Made by a program: the position numbers and the translations under genes. The notes beneath the pieces were generated by a model, which had not been told where the DNA came from, ran no database searches, and saw nothing but the letters and a program-made list of their open reading frames with translations. Shown one piece after another: positions 1-12,137 of a stretch of DNA of 64,000 nucleotides; the stretch's first letter is position 1, and every line of letters starts with the position of its first letter. The stretch is from positions 868,001 to 932,000 of the forward strand of contig JAPEHQ010000008.1 of assembly GCA_027405735.1 (NCBI GenBank). The letters run 5' to 3'. This DNA comes from Mucor racemosus (taxonomy: Eukaryota; Mucoromycota; Mucoromycetes; Mucorales; Mucoraceae).

Positions 1-736
1 TGGTGATATGATTGAATTCACAATAACAGCAAATCAATTGAATCAATTTCGTACAAAAGCAGAAGGATATAGAACAAAAGGAGACAAAAGAGATAAATGG
101 GAATTGATGACAAATATCGATCGTTCAACTAAATACCCTGCAGGAGATGAATGGCATGAAGGATATGTTGATGATGTTTGTGTAATTGGTCAAGATGGTG
201 ACAGCCGCAACAATTTAAATAATAAAATCGGTATGGTTGAATATAACGTTATTTACATTGCTTATTCATATAGTCTATTTTTCTAGCTTCTCGAGGAGCA
301 GAAGATATGGAAATCATTATTTGGGATCCTGTTGAAAGTACACGAACTGATGCGAAAATTGAAATGTCACTAGATTGGCCAGATGCAGCAGATTGTACTG
401 GTTTACGGTTTAAATTAATTGAAAAGGAGGGACAAAAAGTTTTGATTGCAGGAGAATATGATGGACAGATTTGTATTTATAATATTGGTACTGGCCAAAA
501 AAGTAAAACTTTATCAGATGGAAGTAAAGCACAATTCAAACCAACTCGGGTAAGTTTATGTATATATATATATCATATTGTATGTATTGTATATTAATGA
601 AGATCTTTAGATTTTATCTCATAGTATGTCAACTCAAATGATACGAGATGTAACGTGTTCATATGATACCAGGACTATAGTTGCAGTTGATAATAATAAT
701 AATATGTTTATATGGACATCATCGACAACTCAATAA
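1..736 (+). CDS. EED-like WD40 protein (Polycomb PRC2 subunit), 3' part
   Basis: This is the C-terminal part of a WD40 protein; the 5' end lies outside the window. I read three exons: 1-230, 287-549 and 611-736 (stop TAA). The first junction joins G to CT and restores Ala in KIASRGAEDMEIIIWDP. The order of motifs fits the last blades of EED/ESC: YVDDVCVIG, then IIIWDP, then LRFKLIEKEGQKVLIAGEYDG, then MIRDVTCSYDTRTIVAVDNN and FIW. In human EED the matching stretches are YVDCVRW, IVCWKP, FWQKMLALGNQVGKLYVWD and IRQTSFSRDSSILIAVCDD (recalled family knowledge). EED reads H3K27me3 and stimulates the methyltransferase of PRC2. The second intron acceptor could lie a few codons away, but the one chosen keeps the frame. 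Another WD40 family is possible, though the alignment order is specific. Confidence 0.62.
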
Positions 737-1184
737 TTTTATTTTAATTATAAATCAAAAGTGTCATCAATAAAATAAAAATACTATATACTGTCCATAC
801 TACAAGATAACGCTAATTTGTAACATTGTTGTAAATTTAGTGTGCGTTACTATATTCTTTGAAAATAAGTACCATTATAAAATCATGTTTTGTGAACATT
901 GAAATAAACTGCATTGTTTTCGGTACACTTCTGACACCTGAAGCTACACTGTCCAGTAGAATTACTAAATTTTAAAGAAACAAAGGGTATTCCAAAAATA
1001 TTTTACATTTTAGCTTAAATACATTAAATTTACGGCATATACTTGGCGAAATAATTTGGGAATACGTTGTGAAGATTAAATATATTTGAGCTCAAGGCCT
1101 CTGTTTACCCGTTGCTAAAAGGATGCAGTATGATTTGGCCGCATTGCGTTGCCTATTCATAAATTTATTTTATATTTCAGGAAA
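737..1184. other. Intergenic, no gene seen
   Basis: AT-rich sequence downstream of the EED-like gene. No coding frame with splice support and no recognisable RNA gene. It runs into repeat copy A. Confidence 0.5.
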
Positions 1185-3035
1185 AACTCGAAAACAGGTA
1201 AAATTTACTGCTTTTTTTTTTTTAAAAAAAAAAACTGAATCTCACTTTTCATCCCTGCTCAACATTTTGTTTTCACTAAATAACGCCAAGAAAAAAATAT
1301 ATGCCAATGTACCTGAGATGCTCACCTTTAATCCAAAAACAAGTATCCGGAAATATCCTACTTTTTACAGTTGGTATTAATTTTTCAATGCTAATGTTTC
1401 AGATTTTTTACGCGTATTTCACTGCTAATGGATTGAAAACTTTGAGGCTTCATATCTCTAGAAATAATTAAGCTATACTAACACTTTTTAATAATAAAAC
1501 TTACTTGTTTCAAAGTGCTTTATGACATATTTTAATATAAAAATATTCTGAGTACCTTTATTTTTTTTTTCATTTTTTTGACATTTCTATAGTAGGTTTC
1601 AAAATATTGGTTAAATTGAACAAAATTTTTTTTACATTCATGTTATTAAGCTCACTGAGATCTCTCGGACCCAATTTAGAGTTTTTCAAAATATTGATTT
1701 TTCGTGGAGGTATCCTCAAAAATGTGTACAAAAAGGTACCTCCATTTCTGGCGTCCATTTTCCCCTTGTATACCCTCATCCCAAATTCTGAAACTGAAAA
1801 AAATTTGGACAAAAATGGTGTTTTCTCTACGAAAAATGTAGCTAAAAAGTTAAATAATAGCTCGATCGATACATAATTTTTTTGCGTATCATCTCCATTA
1901 ATTATATTTTAAATATGCTTATAAAAAGTGATGTGTATCTTCAAAAAACCTCCAAAATTTCAATTGCATTTTACGCAAAATTTAATGTGAAATATTTATC
2001 TAAATTTTATATAGATGGATGCAAAATCCAAAACTGTACAAAAGCTATTTAGTATACTAGGTCGACTTACTTTGCAGTTCATGAGCATTTAAACAATTTT
2101 GTTTTTTTCATCATTTTTCGTCCATTTTTTAAAATAAATTTTGGAACCCAGTTATCATAAGCTGTAAGCTGTGATATCGACTATTATTTTGGTTATCTCG
2201 ATGAAAAATCAATATTTTTGGCTGAAACAAAAAATACAGAGTAGCTTTAAGTTGGATCTATTTTACTTAAAGATTTTATATAATTTGACTCAATATTGGG
2301 CGAAAACATTCGAAACCCATTTAAAAACCATCTGAATCCTACTTTTTACAACCATTAGGAATCGATAACAGAACCCTTATCTCTTCAGCGAATTCTAATC
2401 CTAATAACTTCCAACTTTACATAAAAGTAGAAGCTCATCTTTGACACTCTGATCTCAAAGAGCAACATCCATAACCTACTGTGTATTGAGAAACCCATCA
2501 CCAAAGTGCACTTATAGCTTGCTGTGCATTTTTATTGAAAACAATTTAGATACAATCTCTATGTATACCAATCCAAGTAATCTGGCACTCTTCATGAATA
2601 TAGATATGAATAGGTATCACAAGTATCTCGGATACTAGTTTTCATAGGTCATTATGCATTTGGCAAGTTTGAACAACAAGTTGGTTACCTGCTATTATAT
2701 TATTCACACCTACTAAGGTCAGTAAGCACGCCAGTTCTAGCCGAATTTGAATTCAGATGGGCTCTCGTTGCAATGTTAGGTACTCCTAGTATTGATTCAT
2801 AGAATTGGAGACTTTTAGTCTCCTTAAATCGTTGTGGAATGGAGAAATAAAAACGCGCATTTATTTACGCTATTTTGTATGTGTTGTTTCAGATATTCTT
2901 TGAAAATTTTTATAAAATCAAATAATGACTCGAAATTGAATTTTGAAGTTACACTTGATGCGCAATAGATGTACAAATAACATTTCTTGATTTCATTACT
3001 TTGGTAGTTTAAGCAACAAATTCTGAAAGTACAGC
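1185..3035 (+). repeat. Dispersed repeat family, copy A (decayed)
   Basis: The sequence matches the left arm at 35870-39232 in the same orientation. Shared landmarks are the ATGCCAATGTAC stretch near 1300, the TTTTTCGTGGAG stretch near 1700, the ATCTCGATGAAAAATCAATA stretch near 2200 and the CCTATTCATATC equivalent near 2605-2620. It is clearly more diverged than the two arms are from each other. It lacks the 728-bp nested element, so it serves as an empty site for that insertion. Short open frames here have no family match and change between copies, so I treat the repeat as non-coding. Confidence 0.8.
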
Positions 3036-3392
3036 AACGCATCTTATCAGGCCGAAGTAATGCTCAAAGCAATGGCGACTGGCTGCAATCGTGCCTATCA
3101 GATACCGCTACTATTATCACGTCAGTAACTTCTACTTTCACTGAATATGTATCTAACAAAAAGAGAAAAATAAGTCAGTAAGTGATGTATACCGTACAAG
3201 ATAAACATGAATCTGACCATGCTTGTTATATGTGTGAATTATTGTCAGATGTCTTAGTTTATTGTTCATGCCTATATAAATATTTCTTTTCTCTTTGCAT
3301 TGCTGATAAAGTTTCATATTATATTCTTAATTGCCACAATAACTTATTTTCTCATCTACTACGACTATTAATACTATTATTATCCTAAATAT

Positions 3393-3475
3393 AGGCATAG
3401 GGATGGGCATAAGGATGGGCATAAGGATGAGTATTAAGATTAGTACAAAGATGCGCATATAGATAGGTATATGAT
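3393..3475 (+). repeat. Imperfect 12-bp tandem repeat
   Basis: Repeated units close to AAGGATGGGCAT run across this stretch with decay toward the 3' side. It lies directly before the orphan nucleotidyltransferase exon. Confidence 0.6.
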
Positions 3476-3498
3476 TTCAATCTTATCCAATTCTTAAA

Positions 3499-3727
3499 GG
3501 TGTTTCATGAAAAGCCATCGAATTGTTTGGTAACAACATTTCAAGTGAGTGATCAAGATGTACACATATTTGGCATTGTGGAAATTGATCAACAAGGTGC
3601 TATTGCAAGCTTTCTTGAGAAGTCTGAACCTACAGCAACAAAGATCCGATCCGCTTGTCCGTGTTTTTATTTGTTCAATGAGGAAGTCGGAATGAGTCTA
3701 CTGGGGCTGATAGCATTCAAATGGTAA
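3499..3727 (+). pseudogene. Orphan exon of a nucleotidyltransferase-like gene
   Basis: About 75 codons resemble the middle of sugar-phosphate nucleotidyltransferases (glucose- or mannose-1-phosphate type): FHEKPSN, then GIVEIDQQGAIASFLEKSEP, then ACPCFYLFNEE. The pattern of a substrate loop with EKP-like and FLEK motifs followed by acPcfYlf is typical of that fold. The piece begins after AAAG, which could be an acceptor, and ends at a GTAAGC donor. No matching N-terminal Rossmann start (GxGxRLxPLT) or C-terminal part lies on either side. It therefore looks like a relic or a transduced exon beside repeat copy A rather than a working gene. Confidence 0.45.
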
Positions 3728-3972
3728 GCGTTTGAGCGTTAGTTATAGCCTTAAACTGAAAAATACGACACTCAAATTTCTGGATCTGGATAGTTTTTAC
3801 TGACTTGATGGCCTTTATCTTTTATTATAACATTTATTCTTCAATTCAACTATCTGAATTTTAGTTTTTTTTTAAACATTTATTGGAATCTTGCAACTGC
3901 AGAAGAGTCAGATATTTATTCATTTAAATGTTGAAACACGAATATTTGTATACTATACTATCATGATCAAAT

Positions 3973-6526
3973 TTACAAATTATTGGCAGTGTCCTCTTTC
4001 ATGAGATTAAGAGCAGACCTACAAATCGAATATAGAATGGCTTTAATATAAAATATGATTATCTCTGCATATTATTCACTTACCCATGCTTAAACCATTT
4101 AATTTGTTGGCCATTAAAAGTATGATTTAAAGGAATATCAACAGTGGATCCATTGGATTTGTGCAAACGAAGCGTCAATGGCTTTCCTTCTTGGAAATCC
4201 GTCAAACCAAGGATATCCACCTTATCAGTTGCATCAACCTTGTCATAATCTTTAGGATTAGCAAAAGTCAAAGGAAGCATACCTTGCTTTTTAAGATTAG
4301 TTTCATGGATACGAGCAAAAGATTTAGTGATAATGGCAGCACCATTAAGGAAACGAGGTTCCAAAGCAGCATGCTCACGAGAAGAACCTTCACCATAGTT
4401 CTCATCACCTACAACAACCCAACGAACACCCTCCTTTTTATAATCGCGAGCTGTTTCGGGAACCCCCTTGTATTCTCCAGTAAAGACATTCTTGATACTA
4501 TTGACTTTATCCTCGCTACTCTTGGCGCCAATAAGGAAATTGTTACTGATATTATCCAAATGACCACGGTATTTGAGCCAAGGACCGGCCATGGAGATAT
4601 GATCGGTGGTACATTTACCCTTAACCTTGATCAAGATAGGAACATTGGTAATATCTTTTCCGTCCCATTTTTCAAAGGGCTTCAATAATTGAAGACGAGT
4701 GGATTTAGGATCAATGGCAACGTCGACTTGGCTTCGCTCTTCGGGTGGTGCTTGGTAAGTGTTTTCTCCGGGATCATAGCCGCGAGGGGGTAATTCGTGG
4801 CCATTGGGAGCTTCCAATTTAAAGGGTTGACCATCAGAACCAATAAGCGAATCTTTCAAGGGATTGAATGTCATATCGCCTGACATAGTAATGGCAGTAA
4901 CGAGTTCAGGAGATGCTACAAAGGCATGAGTAGCAGGGTTAGCATCATTACGGCCGGTGAAATTACGATTGTAAGAAGTGATAATAGAATTCTTTTCACC
5001 CTTTTGAACGTCCTTTCTATCCCATTGGCCGATACAGGGGCCACATGCATTAGCCAAGACAACACCGCCTGCATTTGTCAATATATCCATGATGCCATCG
5101 CGTTCAATGGTAGCACGGATCTGTTCAGAACCCGGAGTAATTGTGAATTTAGCCTTGGCCTTGATGCCATGATCAATGGCTTGCTGAGCAAGAGATGCAG
5201 AACGAGCCATATCTTCATAAGAAGAGTTAGTACAAGAACCAATTAAACCCACCTTGAGTTCTTGAGGCCACTCGTTTTCGTGAAGAGTTTTCTTGAATTT
5301 AGACAATGGAGTAGCTAAATCAGGTGTGAATGGACCATTAATATGAGGCTCAAGCTTATCAAGATCAATTTCAATGACTTCATCATAGTGGGCATCAACA
5401 TCAGCCTTCAAGTTTTGAGCAAAAGATTCGGCATATTTAGCAATGTCGCTACGTTTTGTTGCACGAAGATAATCGCCCATACGATCATTGAAGGGGAACA
5501 AAGATGTGGTGGCGCCAATTTCGGCACCCATATTACAAATAGTACCCATACCAGTACAAGAAATGGAATCAACGCCATCACCAAAATATTCAACAATAGC
5601 GCCAGTACCACCTTTAACAGTGAGAATGCCTGCGACCTTCAAAATGATATCCTTGGGCGAAGTCCAACCATGCAATTTACCATGCAATTTAACGCCAATA
5701 ACTTTAGGACATTTGAGTTCCCAAGGAATACCAGCCATGACATCCACAGCATCGGCACCGCCCACACCAATAGCGACCATACCTAATCCACCGGCATTAG
5801 GTGTATGCGAATCAGTACCGATCATCAGACCACCAGGAAATGCATAATTTTCTAGAATGATCTGATGGATAATGCCAGATCCGGGCTTCCAAAAACCGAT
5901 ATTATATTTAGCCGTGGAAGTAGCCAAGAAATCATATACTTCTTTATTTATATCAATAGCACGAGCAAGATCTTTCTCACCACCGACTTGTGCTTCAATT
6001 AAATGATCACAATGAACAGTGGTGGGTACATGCACAGAAGGTAAACCCGCAGACATAAATTGAAGTAATGCCATTTGAGCTGTAGCATCTTGGCATGCAA
6101 CACGATCAGGACGTAATCTGAGGTAAGATTGGCCACGAACGATATCCTGTGTTTCAGGTTCATCCAAATGACCATAAACAATCTTTTCAGATAAGGTCAA
6201 AGGACGATTTAATCTATTATTAATTAGCATTAAGCGAACACACGCGTATATGAACATATACTATTAGCTATAGTTACTAACCGTTTTTTTATAATTTGAA
6301 GGTTATCTTCAATACGTTGATAATTTATATATTTATCTTGTTCAAAATTAGACATGGCTACTTTTTGCGAAGCCAAACTATAGGACCGGATTGACAATGA
6401 TGTCTTTTTTTTAACATATATTGGTGAGACAAACGAAGCACAAAATGGGATAATGACACCATATGTATATACTAACCTTGGCCACCTTAAAAAATGCATT
6501 TCTGGAAAGGAGCATAATAATAACAC
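3973..6526 (-). CDS. ACO1: Aconitate hydratase, mitochondrial
   Basis: Converts citrate to isocitrate in the TCA cycle using a [4Fe-4S] cluster. Four exons on the minus strand: 6526-6477, 6377-6282, 6213-4084 and 4018-3973, giving 773 residues, close to yeast Aco1. Cluster cysteines are seen in [10 protein letters not shown] and [13 protein letters not shown]. The swivel-domain motif [14 protein letters not shown] is intact. The last exon is tiny: the large frame appears to stop at KHG, but a GTAAGT donor sits there, and splicing gives the standard [16 protein letters not shown] ending. The first exons give a basic, hydroxylated leader that fits a mitochondrial presequence. The start at 6526 and the acceptor of the second exon are the least certain parts; another acceptor at 6411 would break the frame. 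Confidence 0.95.
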
Positions 6527-7637
6527 AGAGTAGGGGGGAGGAGGAGATATGCGTTTAAGGGTTCACTTGTAGAAAAAAGAAAATAAAAGAAGATTTAATG
6601 TGAGAAAATAATGATGAAAAGAGAAAAAGAAGACATTTATCTGTACATACTAGTTACAATAAATAAACAGAAATCGTCATACGGTATGTAATAATCACTG
6701 AATGCAAGACAAATCGTCTGTATATAGACATGTACAGTCACCTTGAACTGACAAAATGTAGATGCATTTGTGATGTATATCATATCCACGTATTTATATC
6801 AAGAGAAAGGCAAGGGTTTTTGGTAAACAACGATATCCTTTACAATTGGCTTCAATGGTAACTTGCAATCCTGGATTGCATTGCAGTGGAATCAAGTCCG
6901 ATGCATAATTTTTATCTCAATTTTTTGTTACTTTTTTTTTTTTTTTTCATAATTTCCATCTTTCAAGAGATTTTTCAATTTTTTTTGTTAATTTAATAAA
7001 GATAAACTTAATTGATTATAAAAAATACACATCTCAAGTACATGTACGTATTTTTTTTTCTTAAAAATCTCGATTTTTAGTTGATCTGCGCTTTTTCCTG
7101 TTTTCGATATATTTTAGCACTTTTTTTAAAAAAGTTGGAGGCGAAGCTTTAGTTTGACAGTTTAGGACCTAGCAACCTATTTAATTCCTTTACAAGTTGA
7201 TTTAATATGTTCTGAGATACCCATATGCTAATCCCAAACTTGAGTTTTGTGATATTCAATATTTAGGCGGATTCTTTTAAGCTTTCTGTATTGTGATATA
7301 TGCACCAATCAACATCCTTTTGAGTACATTTATGCATATGCTTTCATGCATTTACCCTCATTTATTTAGGAAAGTATGGATTCGTTGGGAAAACTTTAAT
7401 CCTGTTTCATTTTGCTGATAGATGAGCAAGCTATAAGTAAAATGATAGCATTGAGATGTACTTGCAAAATGCCAAATTCGTGAAACTATTTTACTCTCAT
7501 TTTTACATGCCTATTATAGTTTTGAGTACGTCACCTATATCCTTAGCATGTTTATTTGCTAAATATCCGTAGCAAAATGGCATAATCAGTCAGTTTCGCC
7601 TTTTGCTTTTTGCTTTTTGCTTTATTAACGCAATAAA
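6527..7637. other. Intergenic between aconitase and Fmp46-like gene
   Basis: Divergent promoter region of about 1.1 kb for aconitase (minus) and the Fmp46-like gene (plus). It contains T-rich runs near 6930 and 7050 and a 3-copy TTTTGCTT motif at 7602-7622 just before the next start. No gene seen. Confidence 0.5.
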
Positions 7638-8033
7638 ATGTCTTTCCGTCCACCTCGTTCATTACCCATTTTGACATTATTCCATAACGTGAAATCCGAA
7701 AGATCCAAGGCAGCACTCGCTTTACTTCAAAATAAGCAAAAGAATGCATCTGGAGAAGAGAAATATCGTATTGATGTTGTAGATGAAAACCAGCAAACAC
7801 CAACCGACACACAACTTAAACAAGTAGCTAGCTTTCTTAATAGTCCAACTCCATGGAAAGACATGATGTTGAATGACCAAATTACAAATGCACATGATGC
7901 TTTTAAAGCTTTGAAAGAGAAACCAGATTTACTTAATTGTCCCATTGTAGTTGATTGGGAAAATGGTAAAGCAGTGATTGGGTCACCTACATTAGATGCT
8001 GTAGAGAAATTGATTCAGGAAAGAAAGAAATAA
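7638..8033 (+). CDS. Fmp46-like mitochondrial redox protein (DUF1687, thioredoxin fold)
   Basis: A 131-residue intronless protein. It has the DUF1687 pattern: LTLFHN near residue 12, an S-to-A region followed by a helix (SKAALALLQ), then YRIDVVDENQQTPTDTQL, and the closing CPIVVDWENGKAVIGS that pairs a beta-strand with the conserved WxNGxAVxG turn. Yeast Fmp46 is a putative mitochondrial oxidoreductase with this fold. No CxxC motif is present; a single Cys lies in NCPIVVDW, as expected for the family. No long targeting signal is obvious beyond the short basic N-terminus (SFRPPRS). It is convergent with the kinase gene, with about 135 bp between stops. Confidence 0.72.
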   Translation: MSFRPPRSLPILTLFHNVKSERSKAALALLQNKQKNASGEEKYRIDVVDENQQTPTDTQLKQVASFLNSPTPWKDMMLNDQITNAHDAFKALKEKPDLLNCPIVVDWENGKAVIGSPTLDAVEKLIQERKK

Positions 8034-8167
8034 TAAATAAAGAAATAAAAATAGTTTATTATGTTACAAAAAAAATTTTTAAAAAAAAGAGGATGCAATA
8101 TGTATACAGAGAAAGAATGAGGGGGGGGGGGAATCACAGGATGTATGTATGTATATAAGAAAGGTAT

Positions 8168-9902
8168 CTATTTTCTATTCGATTTACTTGATTGAGTAGA
8201 AGAATCATTATCATCTTCAGCAGAAACAGTAGGAGCAATGTTAAGTACAACGATATTACAGATTTCTTTGATTTCTGGTCTAGGTTCAACTGCAAGATGA
8301 TGTGCATGAGACAATTCAGGTGTAGTATGTGTACACATTGGAATGTTCTTTACCCATTCATCGTCTAATACTTGTTCTAATGTACAACGTTCAAGGGGAT
8401 TGGGATTAAGAATACGTTTCATAATGGGTCTTGATTCACGAGGTAACATTTTGAATAATTTCTCGGCGCCAAGAGTGGATGGGGTAACAAAATTCTTGTA
8501 AGATTGATCTTTTTCAGGACGAGGTAAGCGCCAAGGGAAGCGACGAATTGACATACAAATTAATACAATAGCGCAAGACCATAAATCAGTAAGACGAGCA
8601 TCATAATCTGGTTCAGTGAATTGTTCAGGAGCAATGTAAGGGTCAGAACCACAAATTCCCTTTGATTTATGCACTCTTGTTTCGTGAGGATATTTATTGA
8701 CAACAGCACAGCCGAAATCAATAATCTTTACAATACCACGTTCATCCAAAACCAAGTTATCAAGCTTCAAATCTCTGTGAGCTAAACCCATGCTTTGCAT
8801 ATAAGAAAGACCGTTCAATAATTGACGCCAGCAACAAGCAACTTCTTCACGAGACATTTTTCCACTCATAACAATGTTGAACAGGTCATTTGGAGCAAAT
8901 TCCATGATTTCAAAGAAATTTTGACCCTCTTGAATAATGTCTAGTGTTTCAATTACATTGATATGATGTAAAGTAGACCCAATACAGAATTCAGCGGTAA
9001 CTTTTTTAATGTATTCTTTTTCTGGTTCATTGGCTGATCGCTTTCTAAATTGCTTAACTGCAAAGGTTTTTCCGTCTGTACCACGACGGATCAAACGTAC
9101 AGACCCACCTGCGCCTTTGCCTACAAAGCGGCCTTTATTAAAAGAAATTTGCGTTTAGTTTTGGTGTAATGATGGATAAAAATAAACAAATCAGCAACTT
9201 ACCCCATTTGCCATATTTGCCTTCTAGGTCTCGGTTAAATTCATTTGCAAAAGAAAGTTCACTTGTGCTCTTGACTGATGGTGTTTTAGATTTATCACTT
9301 TCCTTCTTGGAAGATCTCTTCTTATGTTTATCTCCTCTAAATAACTTTTTTAAATCCTTAAAAATTGTATCTTTCTTTTCAAGATGATGGAAATGTGTGT
9401 GATGGTACTCTTTGTTATAATTTGGTCTTTTAAATATAAACTGAGATGGTGTTGTAGGTCGGACCGGTAATGATGAAACACTTGCAGAATGTGGAATACC
9501 TTTGGCATTAATTGAAGGTGATGCTATTGAGGATATATCATCAGAAGATGAGGATTTCTTTGTCGTGTTTTCATTGAGGGTTTCTTCACCGCCACTGTGT
9601 TGGGGAGATAAGGAAGGTGGAGTATGTACAGCTGTAGGTGGTAATGAAGGTGATGGAAATCCAACGGATGATGTTTCTGATGATGCGCCATCATGATGAA
9701 TGCCATGGTAACGATGGGGAGTTAATAATGGTGTTCCAGGCATAGAAACATCTGGAGTTACATTTTCAAAATGATGAATTGCATGTTTATTTTGAAAAAT
9801 CTTAGCTGGTTGATTGAAATCAACCTTATGTAGTTTGTCTGCTAATTGATGATTTGATGTAACATGTGTTGAATCAATGATTATTGAATGTTGCGAGCTC
9901 AT
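8168..9902 (-). CDS. HAL4/SAT4-type Ser/Thr protein kinase
   Basis: Two exons, 9902-9203 and 9132-8168, giving 554 residues. The first 230 residues are Ser/Pro/His-rich and disordered. The kinase domain starts with [19 protein letters not shown], formed across the intron by joining G to GC. It has AVKQF (ATP lysine), [15 protein letters not shown] and [10 protein letters not shown]. The block [12 protein letters not shown] followed by [16 protein letters not shown] is characteristic of the fungal Npr1/Hal4/Sat4 branch, which controls plasma-membrane transporters such as the Trk potassium system and nutrient permeases. I chose the start at 9902 (MSSQHS); an upstream in-frame ATG at 10013 would add a Phe/Ser-rich stretch unlike a kinase leader. 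C-terminal 60 residues are acidic and serine-rich. Confidence 0.88.
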
Positions 9903-11903
9903 TTTTGTGATAAATATGTAATTGTAAAAAAAGAAAGAAAAATTGTAAAGAGAAAAAGAAAAGGAAAATGTAAATGATTCAAACAAATTTCGCTCCCTTT
10001 TTATACCTCTCAAACATTTACATTAATAATAAGTTCTTGTTATACATGATAAAATGGGGGGAGCAGTGTCTGCTTGCCTAATTAGGGAATAGTATATATT
10101 ATTCTATAGAAAAGCCGATTGATTTGATCCACCGCCCTCCTCTTGATATGTTGTAGAATAGGGGAGTAAAAATCGACGTATGATGAATTCATTATATTCT
10201 ATATCTTGATATAAAATACCATATTATCGGCGGGTATTATGGCATCAATAATCAGACAAAATACAAAAGAAATACTTACTGCGGACGGTTCGGATAAACG
10301 AGGAAACGTCATGGTGGTAAAGATAGATCCGAAAGAAGCTTTTTTTTATTTATGGAAAAATATGAGCCCGGTGGGACCGAGAGTAAATCCGATGCTTTTC
10401 ATATGGCTCTTTTCTTCCATTTGTTTATATATGTGGGAGATACTGTTGCATTTTATCCATATCATAGGATTTACTTTCCAATAACAGTGCTTGTTTTCCT
10501 TGAAAATAAATAAATAATCATTTATATTATTTGATCTAGATTCAGATCAAAAAATTAGCGGCTTTTTTTAGCATTGGTTAAAAGGGTCTGGAATTACTTG
10601 ATTTACTAAAAACGATGATTCGGTGTGTGTGTATGTTCTTTTGCTTGTTCGCTCCTTTCCGCCGGAATAGAAAATCCCAATAATTAATCATCACATTGAA
10701 GTTTCTCAAATGAAAAAAAGATGACACATAAATGATAGATATGAATCATTCAACTAAAATAGCCTCAAATCTATTGAAATTTTAATGAATTTTATTTTGC
10801 ACATGTTGATTAAGTATGCGTGGTATGTGTAACATTATCCACGCTGCTCTTTTGTATAAATAAACAACAAAAACATTTCACTCCCTTTTGATTAATAATT
10901 ATTCTTGAGTGGTTATACAAAAATGCAGGCACAGTTTTATCTGATTTGTTTATAAAGTCTAGAAGACTAAATCAAGGAATTCTTCCAGTTTCATGTCTTA
11001 TCAGCCGTATATTATCTATACAGGCGATACTAGTACTACGTTATGATCACTACATTATCTTGGCTATGATGATCATAGCGCTGTTGTTCCATGTTAAAAA
11101 ATGAGTCAAATGCATGGTGTAACATTCTTTTTTAATAGTTCTTCCATGTTTCTTTCAGAAAAGTGTTACAAAATGAACCCTTAAGTTGCTTAGAGGAAGA
11201 TAAATGATCCGAACGTAAATATTTCACTGCAGATCAAATATTATTGAAAATCATCGACACCCCGCATTCTTCTTTCTCAATGCGAAACCCACTCAAAACA
11301 AAGAAAATCAAATATGCGTTCTGGATTCCTTCTTTCCGCTTGCCATGTATTTTGATACATTTGTCTGTATATAGAAAAAGTGTCGTTTTTGCATGTTCTA
11401 CATGCATATGTTATGCGTGTCAATTTGATCTTGAACTGATTGTGGAAAATATATGGAATAAGCAGAACAACTCATGATTTTATTTTACATATATGTTGAA
11501 ATTAAGGATTTTGTCGAATCATCATTCAAAATTGCATTATGAAACAGATTCTGATTTTGATTTTGATGCTTATGATGGACTGTCAGTTGATTATAAATAC
11601 AAAATCTTTTGTGCTATCCTGCTGCTAAATGTTTCTGTAGGCCTAGATGCTTGATTATTTTTCTTGCTTCATCTCATGTATGTGTTTGTTGTTATAAATA
11701 ATCATTTACTACTATTATATATATATATATATATAAAGACATATTGTTCATGTGGTTTGATGGCACACTTCCAATAAAATTAGACATTCATGCTAAATAC
11801 CCTTGAAAGTTTTACTGGGTATTTCCCAGCCTAAATCAAATAAAAAGATAAAGGAATCCCCATTAAATTTTTTACGTTTTTTGTTATCAAATTCATTTTC
11901 AAA
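9903..11903. other. Long intergenic region, no supported gene
   Basis: AT-rich sequence with isolated short frames, none with a family match or splice support. Includes a (TA)n run near 11718-11736. Contains the promoters of the HAL4-like kinase (minus) and of the small lysine-rich gene (plus). Confidence 0.45.
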
Positions 11904-12137
11904 ATGCCCAAGAAAAACAATGCAAACAAAGACATGACTCAAAAGGTCGATAAAAATCGCCCAAAGTCAAAACATGACAAAAAGGAAGAGCAAAAGAAGC
12001 ACAAACAATCGGTTTGTATTACAATATTGTATGAAAGAACTTTATTTTCCTAAATCGCACACAAATAGAAAAATGAAAAGGTTGCAATGGCTAAAAAAGG
12101 TTTTGAAACTGGCAATGTCAATTCAAAAAGCTCCTAA
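11904..12137 (+). CDS. Small lysine-rich protein, intron-containing
   Basis: Two exons, 11904-12011 and 12069-12137, separated by a 57-bp intron (donor GTTTGT, acceptor AAATAG). They encode 58 residues, starting MPKKNNANKDMTQK and ending VNSKSS. The middle is almost all Lys, Asn, Gln, His and Glu. I do not recognise a family. The composition suggests a disordered, nucleic-acid- or ribosome-associated peptide, but that is inference only. Support comes from a clean in-frame splice, a good AAAATGCC start context and a T-rich leader. It stands alone, more than 1 kb from neighbours on either side. Confidence 0.5.

Noticed and set aside
1570..1876. Frames in both directions that recur in several repeat copies
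   Set aside because: Reading frames are broken differently in copies A, L, R and D; recurrence reflects the repeat, not coding constraint.
5343..5786. 147-codon frame antisense to aconitase
   Set aside because: Antisense shadow of a strongly conserved enzyme; no independent evidence.
10239..10484. 81-codon frame with hydrophobic C-terminus
   Set aside because: No family resemblance, no conserved splice signals and AT-rich composition; likely chance.
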